From assembly GCF_024449095.1 (NCBI RefSeq), contig NZ_CP024628.1, positions 1,364,001 to 1,428,000 on the forward strand: a stretch of 64,000 nucleotides of DNA. The letters run 5' to 3'. The position numbers and the translations under genes were made by a program. Shown here in pieces: positions 7,665-16,779 of the stretch; position 1 is the first letter of the stretch; the number at the start of each line of letters is the position of its first letter. The notes under the pieces were generated by a model, which did no database searches, had not been told where the DNA came from, and worked only from the letters and a program-made list of their open reading frames with translations. The stretch is from Vibrio coralliilyticus. Its GTDB lineage: Bacteria; Pseudomonadota; Gammaproteobacteria; Enterobacterales; Vibrionaceae.

Positions 7665-9134
7665 GTGACAACTGGCAAACTGCCTAAGGAAGCAGACGGG
7701 TTACAACTCAACTTTTGTAAAACATTGGCGTGTGACAACTTTGGATTGAGTGATGCACATCGATACGTCGTGCAACATGCTAACCCTAAGCGACCTGCGA
7801 TGGTTTGTCGGGAGTGCGGTGCTTTCCCCCCCTTACTTAACAATCAGGAAGTGTTAAACGAACTCCATCGTTTAAGACAACTCCACAGTGACGGTCTTCC
7901 AGCGTGTCGCAATACCGATTGCGAAAACTTTGGCTTGTCTGTCCATACTCACAAACACCTGTATCATGCCTTTGGTTACAGCGGTGACCGTCAACGTTAT
8001 CGTTGCAAGTTGTGCCAATCGACGTTCGTAGATAAATGGTCGGGTGCCAACAAAAAACTCGCTTTTCAGGAAAACCTCCTCGGTCTGCTCTTTATGGGCT
8101 ACTCCGTACGTGAAATTTGCCGTAAATTAGAGATCAACCCGAAGACGTTTTACGATCATCTCGATCACATCGCTAGCCGATGCCGCCGCAAACTCGCCAT
8201 GTTTGATGCTCGTTGGGTAAATCATGCCGAAAAGTATGAGCTCGCCTCTTACTATGTGCCTCTGCAGCCTAAGAGCAACAACGGCGTTTTATGGATCGCA
8301 ACTGGAGAAGCAAACTCGGGCTATATTCTTTGCCAGCACGTCAACTACTCTAGCAATGAAGAGCCACAAGGGGATATCGACCACGACCCCTATCAAGAAA
8401 CCGCGCGATTTGTCTCTCGTGATCACTCATCAGAGGCCAGTATTCCTGTGCCACAGCCTTCACCGATGCTCAGAGAACGTATCGACCAGCAGTATCAAAC
8501 CATTTTAGCCCGCGGTAATGTCGAGGACCCAATGGGTAACCTGACGGTGTTCAACTACCCATCAAAAGGGGCGCTCATTCGTCCACCTTATACATCTTAC
8601 GCCCATTTCCTGCACGTTTTGGATCTATGTAACAGCGAGCGTCAGGTTTCTATCTATTTACCTCAGGACCCAGTTTTACGCTCTGCGGCGCTCAGCGTCT
8701 GTCTACCACGTATCCAGCGTCAAAATGTCGACCTTCTGTATGTAGAAGAAGACGCTAACTGGAATGAACAGCATCTGGTTGGCAAAATCGATATTGTTCA
8801 TATGGGATGGTGGAGAGACCGCTGGGCAATTACCTCTTTCGCCAACTCGTCTAAAGGGATCTGTTATCTAGCAGGTAAGAATAACGAGCCTAAAGAATGG
8901 CTTAGCAAAGCAAGTATTCGACAAACTGAGTTCTATCAACAACGATTCCAAACTCTGTTTGAAAGCTTCATCAATGAGCCACGCCGTAAGCTTCGTCCAG
9001 GCGGGCTACTGCCTATGTTGGACATTTTTCGAGCATGGCATAATTTGTGCTACCAAGATAAGAGTGGTATGACTGCAGCGCAAAGTCTTGGTTTAACTCA
9101 GTCACCTTTGACTCTGCGGGAACTGCTTTCATAA
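7665..9134 (+). CDS. Double zinc-ribbon, helix-turn-helix protein with transposase-like layout, unknown function
   Basis: A 489-residue protein I do not recognise by name. Its N-terminus holds two copies of one zinc ribbon: Cys18-x4-Cys23 with Cys48-x2-Cys51, and Cys81-x4-Cys86 with Cys114-x2-Cys117. Each copy begins with Cys-x4-Cys followed by a near-identical NFGL. A helix-turn-helix (GYSVREICRKLEINPKTFYDHL, about 145-166) follows. This arrangement is like the InsA/IS1-type DNA-binding part of transposases, but the C-terminal half lacks an obvious DDE triad and there are no terminal inverted repeats. It is probably a resident DNA-binding protein. It starts at GTG 7665 after GAGGGGGAG and sits 63 bp behind deoD. 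Confidence 0.7.
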   Translation: MTTGKLPKEADGLQLNFCKTLACDNFGLSDAHRYVVQHANPKRPAMVCRECGAFPPLLNNQEVLNELHRLRQLHSDGLPACRNTDCENFGLSVHTHKHLYHAFGYSGDRQRYRCKLCQSTFVDKWSGANKKLAFQENLLGLLFMGYSVREICRKLEINPKTFYDHLDHIASRCRRKLAMFDARWVNHAEKYELASYYVPLQPKSNNGVLWIATGEANSGYILCQHVNYSSNEEPQGDIDHDPYQETARFVSRDHSSEASIPVPQPSPMLRERIDQQYQTILARGNVEDPMGNLTVFNYPSKGALIRPPYTSYAHFLHVLDLCNSERQVSIYLPQDPVLRSAALSVCLPRIQRQNVDLLYVEEDANWNEQHLVGKIDIVHMGWWRDRWAITSFANSSKGICYLAGKNNEPKEWLSKASIRQTEFYQQRFQTLFESFINEPRRKLRPGGLLPMLDIFRAWHNLCYQDKSGMTAAQSLGLTQSPLTLRELLS

Positions 9135-9261
9135 TTACTAATATTGTGAAGTACGCCATTAAACCTTAGGCGTATTAATGCTTTTACTAGAGTTGCATCA
9201 GCCACTATTTTTATAATACTTTTGAATGAATATTAGAAATGGCTGCTAAGGGGTTGATTCA

Positions 9262-10746
9262 TTGGATAAAAGCCAGCACCTGCTAGACACAGAGATTGAA
9301 CAGCTCAAAACACGAATTGAAAGCGAACCTGAGAAGGTTTTAGCTATCGCTGAACAGTGCGCAACGCGCGCCAATCAGATTTTATACCCGGAAGGGGCTG
9401 TGCAGTGCCTGATCATCATGTCTCGCTGTGCTTGGAGTCTAATGGATTATCGGCGTGGGCTGAAATACATCAAAGAAGCTCACAGCAAACTCAACTCTTT
9501 AGACACTGACGATTTTCTTCCTGAGATCCTTCATATCCACGCACTCCATTTTTGGGGGCAGGCTAAGTACTATTCCGCCCAGCAGTTCTGGATCAATGCA
9601 TTGGAGCAATCTGCACTAGTCGATGAAATCGAAATCCAAATTGAATCCTTAATTGGGCTCGGAAATGTCTGGCGTATCACCCATGAGTACCAGCTTGCAA
9701 GAACCACTCATGAACTGGCTGTGACCGTGGCCAATAACACCCGCATAGGTTGGCTGGAAGGTAAAGCAAGGATTCTCCTCGCCTGGGATCTTTACTTACT
9801 CAACAATTATGTGGAGATGCTGACGGTACTTGATGGCGCAACCGAGGCACTCAAAGGCCACGATGACAAAACTTGGCAAGCCGAAATGTGGGACTTCCGA
9901 GGGCTAGCTCTGCTAGGCCTTGAAAGAATAGAAGATGCAGAAGTGGCAACAGGAAAAGCACAAGCCCTCGCCGAAAAGCATGACCTCGTGTGGATGAAAG
10001 CCCATTCCTATATCAGCCAAGCAAGATTGGAGCTTTTGAGAAAGCGACCTGACGAAGCCGCAAAGCTATTGGTCCAGGCTGAGCGTTCTGCGGCTTCTTT
10101 CGATAATGGTGAGTTACTGTCACAAATCTGCTTTCAACAATCCCGCGTAGCTGAAGAGCAAGGTGACTTTAAAACCGCACTACGAGCTTTTCAAAAATAT
10201 CGTAAATATTCAATAGACATGCTCAGAGAGCAAACGGCTCGCGTCAGCAACGATAAAGCTCGGGCATCAAAACGCCAGCTTGAGCAACGAGCTCGCAAAC
10301 TCATTAACCGCATCCGAGGTCAACACGAGTACGATCCTGAGAAACACCTCAATCAAATGGTGTCTGAGATTTACTGGTGGGAACAATTGGTGTTGTTTAA
10401 AACGGAACTTAAACGATCCAATCATGCTGTTGTGATCATTCAACACAATGATCCTGAGTACCTTGAAGTATGTGCTGAACTGGCACACTCACTTTGTACT
10501 CATCGAGATTTGCTCTCTCGACTAAGCAGCGATCGCTTAGGTATCCTACTGTCAGAAAAAGACGACGCTGCACTGCAGGTATTCCACGTGTTGGCACAAA
10601 TGATTGAAATCTATCCATGGCACCGCAAAGGCCTGAATAAGTCACTACCAAAAGTTGTTTTTCAGGACATCCTGACATTCCCGTTTACCCTAGAACAATT
10701 AGAAGAAAGCCAACCACTGGAAATACAGAATGGAAACATTGCTTAA
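9262..10746 (+). CDS. TPR protein with degenerate GGDEF domain
   Basis: A 494-residue protein. Residues 1 to about 325 are helical tetratricopeptide-like repeats; a coiled segment (RQLEQRARKLINRIRG) leads into a C-terminal domain at about 350-480. That domain aligns in pattern with GGDEF, but the signature reads SRLSSDRLGILL (about residue 417 on) instead of RxGGDEFxxLL. Catalysis and c-di-GMP synthesis are therefore impossible. The start is TTG 9262, with AAGGGG 8 bases upstream. It overlaps by 17 bp the next gene, a TPR-GGDEF protein of the same layout. The pair looks like a duplication in which one copy became a sensor, scaffold or antagonist. Function is unknown. Confidence 0.75.
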   Translation: MDKSQHLLDTEIEQLKTRIESEPEKVLAIAEQCATRANQILYPEGAVQCLIIMSRCAWSLMDYRRGLKYIKEAHSKLNSLDTDDFLPEILHIHALHFWGQAKYYSAQQFWINALEQSALVDEIEIQIESLIGLGNVWRITHEYQLARTTHELAVTVANNTRIGWLEGKARILLAWDLYLLNNYVEMLTVLDGATEALKGHDDKTWQAEMWDFRGLALLGLERIEDAEVATGKAQALAEKHDLVWMKAHSYISQARLELLRKRPDEAAKLLVQAERSAASFDNGELLSQICFQQSRVAEEQGDFKTALRAFQKYRKYSIDMLREQTARVSNDKARASKRQLEQRARKLINRIRGQHEYDPEKHLNQMVSEIYWWEQLVLFKTELKRSNHAVVIIQHNDPEYLEVCAELAHSLCTHRDLLSRLSSDRLGILLSEKDDAALQVFHVLAQMIEIYPWHRKGLNKSLPKVVFQDILTFPFTLEQLEESQPLEIQNGNIA

Positions 10747-12310
10747 TAAAATCTCCGAATCGGGTTTAGATGCTTCTTCTGTGTCTGGGGAAGAAGCGAT
10801 CATTTTCTGGAATCATATTCGCCAGCATATTGCGACAACGCCGCAGGAAAAAGCACAAAGCCTGATCATCAGTGCTGAATATCGCAATGAACTTAAGCAG
10901 CCGAAGACCAGTATTGAAGAGTTAAGAAGTGCATTGGAACACCTCTCTTTACCTAATGATGCTGAATTGATCCTTGAGGTGAAAAATAGCTTGGCCGATA
11001 GGTTGGTTGAAAGTGGCGACTACTCGGGCGCACTTCAAGAATACATTACCTCTTCGACCATTGCGGTAGACACCAGTCATATTGATGCCTACGTATTAGC
11101 GGTATTGGGTATGGGCAACCTTTGTGATGCGTATGGCGACCATAACCGTGCCCTACGCTATTACCAGAAAATCGACAGCATTGACCATGCCATTTCCAGC
11201 CGTTCGCTGCGACTACGTTATAAGCTGTATATGTTGGCGTGTTATATTGAGCTTAACCGAACTTCCGCAGCACAAGATTTACTCAAAGAATGTTCTGAAC
11301 TCGCCATTTTAGTCAGCGATAAAGTGCTGGCTGGGCAAATTTTGCTTTATCAGGCCAAGCTATTTCGCCGTCTGGGTAAACATGAACAAGCCATTGAATC
11401 TTTGGGCAATGTTCAATACACCGCAGGGAACATCCACTCTATTTGGCTATCGAACATGATTCGTCTTGAATTGGCACACAGCCTCAACGAGTCAAACAAG
11501 CCGCACCTCGCAAATTGGGTATTAGAAAGAGCTCAGAAGAAAATAAGGCGCTACGCCTCTCCTGTGCTGAATCTAAAATTAAATACTGCTCTCGGTGATA
11601 TCTACGAGCAGCAAGGTGACTTTCAACAAGCTCTGGCCTGCCAAAAGAGGGCTTTTCGTATCGAAAGTGACTTAATGAAACAAATTCCCATTGGTGAGCT
11701 TGGTGCTGCCCAGTTACGTCGATTGTCACGATTTGAACTGCAGCTTAAGTTGATACTATCAGAGCTTGAAAACCGAGAACTCAAGGAAACAACTGAAAAC
11801 CAAAAACATACCGTAGCTAAGCTCCAGCAAGACGTGTTTACCGACCCACTGACCAGTCTACACAACCGGCGCTGGCTCGATGTAAAACTCAAAGATCTGC
11901 TGTTACATGATGTACCTTTTGCTTTGATGGTGATTGATATTGACCATTTTAAATCGATTAACGACGAGCTCAGCCATCTGGTGGGCGATAAAGCCATCGT
12001 CAATGTTTCCCATGAACTGGCCGCCTACTTCAAGTTCAGAGGTGCATCGAGTGTCCGGTTTGGTGGTGAAGAGTTTTTGGTGATTCTTGAGCGTACAACT
12101 CTAGAGCAAGCTACAATGCATGCGGAGAACTACCGAGAACGCATTTTCAAATTTGGCTGGCAAAATATTCTTGGTGAGCGTGGACTTACCGTGAGTATTG
12201 GTATTACACTTCACCGCGAAGGTGAAAATACTCAGCGTACCTTCTATCGCGCAGATAAAGCTCTATACCGAGCAAAAGCGAATGGTCGTAATCAAGTGTG
12301 CACTGAGTAA
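10730..12310 (+). CDS. TPR-GGDEF diguanylate cyclase
   Basis: A 526-residue cytoplasmic protein: TPR-like helices over about 1-340, a coiled coil at about 345-370, then a complete GGDEF domain starting TDPLTSLHNRR. It has the metal/substrate segment IDIDHFKSIND and the active site FGGEEF at about residue 444. Such enzymes make c-di-GMP from two GTP. The usual RxxD inhibitory site just ahead of the active loop is absent (FRGASSVR), so product feedback inhibition is unlikely. The TPR part presumably binds a partner that controls activity. It is translationally coupled to the degenerate paralogue upstream, which is a candidate partner by inference. No transmembrane helix is seen. Confidence 0.9.
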   Translation: METLLNKISESGLDASSVSGEEAIIFWNHIRQHIATTPQEKAQSLIISAEYRNELKQPKTSIEELRSALEHLSLPNDAELILEVKNSLADRLVESGDYSGALQEYITSSTIAVDTSHIDAYVLAVLGMGNLCDAYGDHNRALRYYQKIDSIDHAISSRSLRLRYKLYMLACYIELNRTSAAQDLLKECSELAILVSDKVLAGQILLYQAKLFRRLGKHEQAIESLGNVQYTAGNIHSIWLSNMIRLELAHSLNESNKPHLANWVLERAQKKIRRYASPVLNLKLNTALGDIYEQQGDFQQALACQKRAFRIESDLMKQIPIGELGAAQLRRLSRFELQLKLILSELENRELKETTENQKHTVAKLQQDVFTDPLTSLHNRRWLDVKLKDLLLHDVPFALMVIDIDHFKSINDELSHLVGDKAIVNVSHELAAYFKFRGASSVRFGGEEFLVILERTTLEQATMHAENYRERIFKFGWQNILGERGLTVSIGITLHREGENTQRTFYRADKALYRAKANGRNQVCTE

Positions 12311-12312
12311 AA

Positions 12313-13203
12313 CTAACGCCAAAAGAATAAAGAAATCCCACCAAGCGCAGCCAAAGTCCCCACCATGCTTTTGGCTGTGACCTTCTCGCCTTTAACCATG
12401 TAGATAAACAGCATGAACAGTGGACTGGTTGCAATCAACGTCTTAGCAATCGCAGGATTTGCATGTTTTAGCGCAATTTGTTGTAACCAGAGAGCGAGAA
12501 AAGTCCCAACAAAGATGGCACTCAACAGCCACAAAAAAGACGACGTAGATAGTTGACGCAAATGCATAATCATCGATGAAAACGGCTTTTTCTCAAACAC
12601 AGTAATAACCAAAGCCACCGCCAACACTCCGACAGATAATCGAATCAATGCTCCCAACAAAGGCGGTAAATCTCCGGCAACAAGCGCATAATGAGAAATG
12701 ACTACCCCCGAGGCCTGACAGACACTTGCCAGCATGCCAAATCCTACACCTGACCAATGCGTTTTTTCGCCGTGGACATCCGGTTGAAAAATCACAAAAG
12801 TGACCGCTGCAGTGGTGACCAAGACACCTACCCAGCTTTGTAGGGGAAGTATTAATCCCAGTGCAACTAGCGCTAAAACACCGGATAATGGCGGGGCCAA
12901 CGACTCCAACAGCAAGGTTTTATTCGCACCAATTCGCTTTAATGAGGCAAAGTAGGCACTGTCTCCAATCGCTATTCCTATGATTCCGGACAACGCCAAT
13001 ATCAACAAATGGAGAGTGGATACCTCAGTGGCTGGTCCATCAAGCCATGGCATGACTATTAACATCATCCCAGACGCTGCAACGCCTTTAACAATATTGA
13101 GCTGCATCGCTGAAAAGTGATGACTAAACTGGCTGTAAATCCAAGTCGCGACCGCCCAAACTACAGCCGCAGATAGTGCGGCAATTTCTCCCTGAAACTC
13201 CAT
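12313..13203 (-). CDS. EamA/DMT-family membrane transporter
   Basis: A 296-residue integral membrane protein with about ten hydrophobic helices arranged as two homologous five-helix EamA halves. The first begins EIAALSAAVVWAVATWIYS; the second begins WSGVGFGMLASVCQASGVV. Members of this drug/metabolite superfamily export or import small metabolites across the inner membrane; the substrate here cannot be told. The gene is convergent with the diguanylate cyclase, only 2 bp separating the stop codons, with no terminator between them, so read-through antisense is possible. Confidence 0.9.
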   Translation of the reverse strand: MEFQGEIAALSAAVVWAVATWIYSQFSHHFSAMQLNIVKGVAASGMMLIVMPWLDGPATEVSTLHLLILALSGIIGIAIGDSAYFASLKRIGANKTLLLESLAPPLSGVLALVALGLILPLQSWVGVLVTTAAVTFVIFQPDVHGEKTHWSGVGFGMLASVCQASGVVISHYALVAGDLPPLLGALIRLSVGVLAVALVITVFEKKPFSSMIMHLRQLSTSSFLWLLSAIFVGTFLALWLQQIALKHANPAIAKTLIATSPLFMLFIYMVKGEKVTAKSMVGTLAALGGISLFFWR

Positions 13204-13330
13204 CCGTTCACCTTAAGACTGGATTAAGAAAATGGGTAAACACTCTCTAATTTCTTGTTTTTATTTCTATACTTAACTTCGTATCACCGTACGTTTTATT
13301 GAATAAAAACACAATAACAGGGACGCATTT

Positions 13331-13720
13331 ATGTTTTTGGACTACTTCGCGCTAGGCCTACTTATTTTTGTCGCATTGGTCATTTTCTACGGCATCATTG
13401 TCATTCACGACATCCCCTATGAAATCGCCAAAGAGCGGCAGCACCCGCATCAAGATGCCATCCACTATGCTGGCTGGGTCAGCTTGTTCACACTACACGC
13501 TATTTGGCCATTTCTCTGGATATGGGCCACATTGTGGCGTCAAGAAAGAGGATGGGGGTTTCAGAAACTAGAGGAAGAACAGCACGATATTCATCATCGT
13601 GTTGATTCACTCATCGATCAAGTTAATCAGTTGCAGCAAGCCGTGCACCAACTAAAAGAACAACATCATGCTGAACCTTCGCTCACTACCCGAACCGGCG
13701 ATAATAAGGAGGAGCAATAA
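13331..13720 (+). CDS. yiaW: DUF3302 inner-membrane protein (YiaW-like)
   Basis: A 129-residue protein with two N-terminal membrane segments (about 5-27 and 46-70) flanking the conserved HDIPYEIAKERQHP loop, followed by a coiled coil (IHHRVDSLIDQVNQLQQAV). It matches the DUF3302/YiaW family, which in E. coli is encoded with the HlyD-like YiaV. Here too the stop codon overlaps the ATG of an HlyD-like gene by one base, so the two are translationally coupled. The family has no established biochemical function; a small partner subunit of the HlyD-like protein is the natural inference. Confidence 0.8.
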   Translation: MFLDYFALGLLIFVALVIFYGIIVIHDIPYEIAKERQHPHQDAIHYAGWVSLFTLHAIWPFLWIWATLWRQERGWGFQKLEEEQHDIHHRVDSLIDQVNQLQQAVHQLKEQHHAEPSLTTRTGDNKEEQ

Positions 13721-14850
13721 TGGATTTACTCCTCATATTGACCTATGCCGCATTATGTATTGCCATATTTAAAATCTTTAATATTCCACTCAATAAGTGG
13801 ACCGTGCCCACGGCCGTATTAGGTGGTGTGGTATTAGTCGGCACACTGATTCTGCTGATGAACTACAACCATCCGTTCACCCAACTTGGCAATCAGGTAT
13901 TTTCCAGCACACCTATTGTCTCAGGTGTGCGAGGCCGCGTGATCGAAGTTCCGGTTGAACCCAATAAACCTCTTAAGAAAGGGGACATTTTGTTCATGAT
14001 CGATCCGGTTCCTTATGAAGCTGAAGTTGAAAAACTGGAAGCTCAGATAAAAGAAGCCAGCCAAGGCGCACTGGGGCTAGAATCTGATGTGCAAGAAGCA
14101 CAAGCTGCTCAAGCTCAGGCCATCGCGGACCGAGACAAAGCGCAACGCGAATATTCACGGTATCAGCGCGGTTTCGATAAAGGGGCGTTCACCGAACAGG
14201 AACTGGATACACGACGTCAGGCATACAAAGCTGCGGAAGCGGCGGTGAAAGTTGCTGAAGCTAGGGTGGAGCAAGCCAAGATCGCACTCAACTCTGAAAT
14301 TGGTGGAGAAAACACCACAGTGGCACGCCTGTTAGCGGAGATACGACAGGCTGAGTTTGACCTAGAGCAAACCATTGTCAGAGCCCCTACCGACGGCTTT
14401 GCAACCCAGTTAGCCTTGCGACCCGGCGTTATGGCCGTTCCACTGCCATTAGCACCAGTGATGACCTTTATTCATACCGAGGAAACACTTTATGCGGCCG
14501 CGTTTAGGCAAAATTCCTTACAACGCTTGCAACCTGGCTATGAAGCAGAATTTCTCTTCAGAGCGCTTCCTGGTAAGGTTTTTAAAGGAGAAGTAGTCGA
14601 TGTGCTGCCTGCGATTGGTGAAAGCCAATTTCAAGCCCGTGGAGCTCTTCTAGGGACAGAAGCACTACGGACAAGTGGACGAGTGTTTGTGACACTTAAA
14701 ATTACGGACGACTTATCTGATTATCATTTGCCCATGGGTACTGCTGTCGAAGTGGCGGTTTATTCAGATAAATTCACCCACGTTTCGATTATGCGCAAAG
14801 TCCTCATCCGAATGAAGAGTTGGCAAAACTATCTCTATCTTGACCATTAA
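13720..14850 (+). CDS. yiaV: HlyD/EmrA-like membrane fusion protein (YiaV-like)
   Basis: A 376-residue periplasmic adaptor anchored by N-terminal hydrophobic helices (about 1-50). A lipoyl/beta-barrel half (GVRGRVIEVPVEPNKPLKKGDIL) is followed by a long Ala/Gln-rich coiled-coil hairpin at about 95-205, the second lipoyl half (TIVRAPTDGFATQLALRPG) and a beta-barrel domain. Such proteins bridge an inner-membrane pump to an outer-membrane channel. No pump gene lies next to it; YiaW is the only partner. A strong AGGAGG ribosome site lies inside the end of yiaW. A good terminator follows. Substrate is unknown. Confidence 0.85.
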   Translation: MDLLLILTYAALCIAIFKIFNIPLNKWTVPTAVLGGVVLVGTLILLMNYNHPFTQLGNQVFSSTPIVSGVRGRVIEVPVEPNKPLKKGDILFMIDPVPYEAEVEKLEAQIKEASQGALGLESDVQEAQAAQAQAIADRDKAQREYSRYQRGFDKGAFTEQELDTRRQAYKAAEAAVKVAEARVEQAKIALNSEIGGENTTVARLLAEIRQAEFDLEQTIVRAPTDGFATQLALRPGVMAVPLPLAPVMTFIHTEETLYAAAFRQNSLQRLQPGYEAEFLFRALPGKVFKGEVVDVLPAIGESQFQARGALLGTEALRTSGRVFVTLKITDDLSDYHLPMGTAVEVAVYSDKFTHVSIMRKVLIRMKSWQNYLYLDH

Positions 14851-14866
14851 TGTCGACAAGATAGTA

Positions 14867-14899
14867 CAAAGGCCTCTAAACAGAGGCCTTTGCTATTTT
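14867..14899. terminator. Terminator between yiaV-like gene and gltS
   Basis: An 11-bp perfect stem CAAAGGCCTCT / AGAGGCCTTTG with loop AAAC, followed by CTATTTT on the plus strand, separates two convergent genes. The minus side has a shorter T-tract. Confidence 0.8.
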
Positions 14900-14907
14900 A
14901 GTATGCT

Positions 14908-16134
14908 CTAGCCAATAAAGGAGATGTAACCTTGTAGGATAATCAGGTTCACAATATCAATAAAGAAGGCACCCACAATAGGTACGACCATGAAAGCTTG
15001 TGGGGAAGGGCCAAATTTATTCACCAAAGACCCCATATTCATAACAGCGGTCGGCGTTGCGCCCAGACCAAAACCACAATGCCCACCCGCAATAACAGCC
15101 GCATCGTAGTTTGAACCCATCACCTTAAACGTCACAAAGTAAGCAAAAATACCCAAAATGACAGACTGAACCGACAGGATAATCAAAAATGGTATCGCAA
15201 GATCGAAAATATTCCATAGTTTTAAGCTCATCAAAGCCATAGCCAAAAACAGCGACAAAGACACAGTACCCAAAATATCGACCGTCTCCGCATCCACTTT
15301 GTGAGTTTTGGTCACTTCCAGAATATTGGTGATAAACACACCGATAAACAGCGCATAAACAAAGTCAGGGATCATCAGCCAGCTGATTTCTAAGCTGCTC
15401 ACCCATTGTTCAAGATATTTAGCACCAGTGACACAAATGAGGAGGATAAAAAGTATTTCAATGACCTTTTTCGCTGTCACCTTATCTTCTTCGTATTCGT
15501 TATACGTCACCACTTCTGGGAACTTTTCGTGGGTTTGGGTACCACGCCCGTATTCAGATTCAAAGTTATTTTTGTTAATCAACTTCTGTGCTACTGGGCT
15601 ACCAATTATACCGCCAATAATCAAACCAAATGTAGCCGAGGCCATCGCGATTTCTAAGGTGTTACTCAAACCATAGGTCTCTGTAAAAGTTTGAGACCAT
15701 GCAGCACCAGTACCATGGCCGCCGGATAAGGTAATAGAGCCGGCAATCAAACCCATTAATGGGTCTAAACCTAGAGCTGAAGCCAATGACACCCCAACAC
15801 CGTTTTGAATAATGATGTAAAAAGACGCAACCGCAAGGAAAACAAAGACTTTCGCTCCACCTTTCATTAACTGCGTATAGTTTGCAGCTAACCCCACGGT
15901 ACTGAAAAACATCAGCATAAAGGTATTCTGCAGTGGCAGTGAAAACTCCAAACTTACGCCATTAAAATGCATTGCAGTGATGATCATCGCAACGATTAAT
16001 CCACCAACAATAGGCTCTGGAATGTTGAATTTCTTCAAAATTGGCAGCTTTGAGTTTACAAAGTGACCAAGAAATAACACGCTGATAGCAATTAAGAAAG
16101 ATTCTAGTGGTCCAACCGAAATTATCTGATTCAT
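14908..16134 (-). CDS. gltS: Sodium/glutamate symporter GltS
   Basis: A 408-residue inner-membrane protein with about ten or more hydrophobic segments that imports glutamate with Na+. The sequence shows the GltS features: an inverted two-half layout, the glycine-rich LSGGHGTGAAW reentrant loop in the first half and its counterpart GGHCGFGLGATPTAVMNM in the second. Length agrees with E. coli GltS (401). It is monocistronic and oriented in the same direction as the qrr RNA gene about 300 bp upstream. Read-through from qrr is unlikely, because qrr has its own terminator. Confidence 0.95.
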   Translation of the reverse strand: MNQIISVGPLESFLIAISVLFLGHFVNSKLPILKKFNIPEPIVGGLIVAMIITAMHFNGVSLEFSLPLQNTFMLMFFSTVGLAANYTQLMKGGAKVFVFLAVASFYIIIQNGVGVSLASALGLDPLMGLIAGSITLSGGHGTGAAWSQTFTETYGLSNTLEIAMASATFGLIIGGIIGSPVAQKLINKNNFESEYGRGTQTHEKFPEVVTYNEYEEDKVTAKKVIEILFILLICVTGAKYLEQWVSSLEISWLMIPDFVYALFIGVFITNILEVTKTHKVDAETVDILGTVSLSLFLAMALMSLKLWNIFDLAIPFLIILSVQSVILGIFAYFVTFKVMGSNYDAAVIAGGHCGFGLGATPTAVMNMGSLVNKFGPSPQAFMVVPIVGAFFIDIVNLIILQGYISFIG

Positions 16135-16437
16135 ATAACCTCTTCATTGTTTGTCACTCATCTTCCCTAACGAGTAAAGAGCATACAGCTCTAAGCCTTT
16201 TCGTTACCAAGGGATCAGGTAACAATTGTAGGCATTGATTGAGATATTCTCTATTGAAAGGTGTCCTCTCTACTGTGGATATTCCCACGCGATTTTCAAC
16301 AGTAAGACCCGATGATGTACTTTAGGGTCAAAAAGAAAGCGGACATTATTAATAAACTCACGAGCGTTTGTCGAGTATAGAGAGAAAATTCGTTTTATGA
16401 ATCAATGTAAATTGACGAAGAGTGAGCTAAAAAGCCA
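16135..16437 (-). promoter_or_regulatory. gltS upstream region
   Basis: This is 303 bp of non-coding DNA between gltS and the qrr terminator. It must hold the gltS promoter, but I see no convincing -35/-10 pair and no repeat worth naming. Confidence 0.3.
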
Positions 16438-16546
16438 AAAAAAAAGCCAACCGCAATAATGGCGATTGGCGTATATATTGTGTGAACAAGTTCATTCACT
16501 AACAACGTCAGTTGGCTAGGTGACCCTCGGCTTAATAAGGGTCACC
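16438..16546 (-). ncRNA. qrr: Qrr quorum-regulatory small RNA
   Basis: This is a small RNA of about 109 nt on the minus strand. The first stem-loop is GGTGACCCT / AGGGTCACC (16519-16546). It is followed by the near-invariant Qrr core CTAGCCAACTGACGTTGTTA (complement of 16500-16519), the segment that pairs with luxR/hapR, luxO and aphA messages. At the 3' end is a terminator hairpin GCCAATCGC / GCGGTTGGC ending in nine T. A sigma-54 promoter and LuxO-type repeats lie directly upstream. Qrr RNAs are made at low cell density by LuxO-P and sigma-54 and act with Hfq. Which member of the multi-copy qrr family this is I cannot tell; luxO is not adjacent, so it is not the luxO-linked qrr1. Confidence 0.93.
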
Positions 16547-16555
16547 TTAAATAAA

Positions 16556-16571
16556 GCAGGTATCGTGCCAA
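16556..16571 (-). promoter_or_regulatory. Sigma-54 promoter of qrr
   Basis: On the minus strand TTGGCACGATACCTGC gives the -24 TGGCAC and -12 GC elements at the required spacing. The predicted start falls at about 16544-16546, exactly where the Qrr sequence begins. Confidence 0.9.
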
Positions 16572-16633
16572 CTTTAAAACCCACAAAAACCCTAATCTTG
16601 ATCCAACTTTTCACCAATTTATTATAATGAAAA

Positions 16634-16670
16634 TGCAAAATGAAAATTGCATTTTGCAAAAAAGTGCAAT
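16634..16670 (-). promoter_or_regulatory. LuxO-type enhancer sites upstream of qrr
   Basis: A perfect dyad TTGCATTTTGCAA (16647-16659) is flanked by two more TGCAA half-sites (16634-16638 and 16665-16669). The dyad matches the LuxO box described in qrr promoters and lies about 100 bp upstream of the start, as expected for a sigma-54 enhancer. Confidence 0.85.
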
Positions 16671-16779
16671 TCGATATTAAACAAGTATCTTATCAACTAG
16701 TTTATCCATTCACTATTTTCATACTTTTTTGACGTCAATCCGATATACTCCCACTACCTAAACTGAACCGCTGTAACGA

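Noticed and set aside
7665..9134. Calling the double zinc-ribbon protein an active transposase
   Set aside because: No terminal inverted repeats or catalytic DDE triad could be found around or within it.
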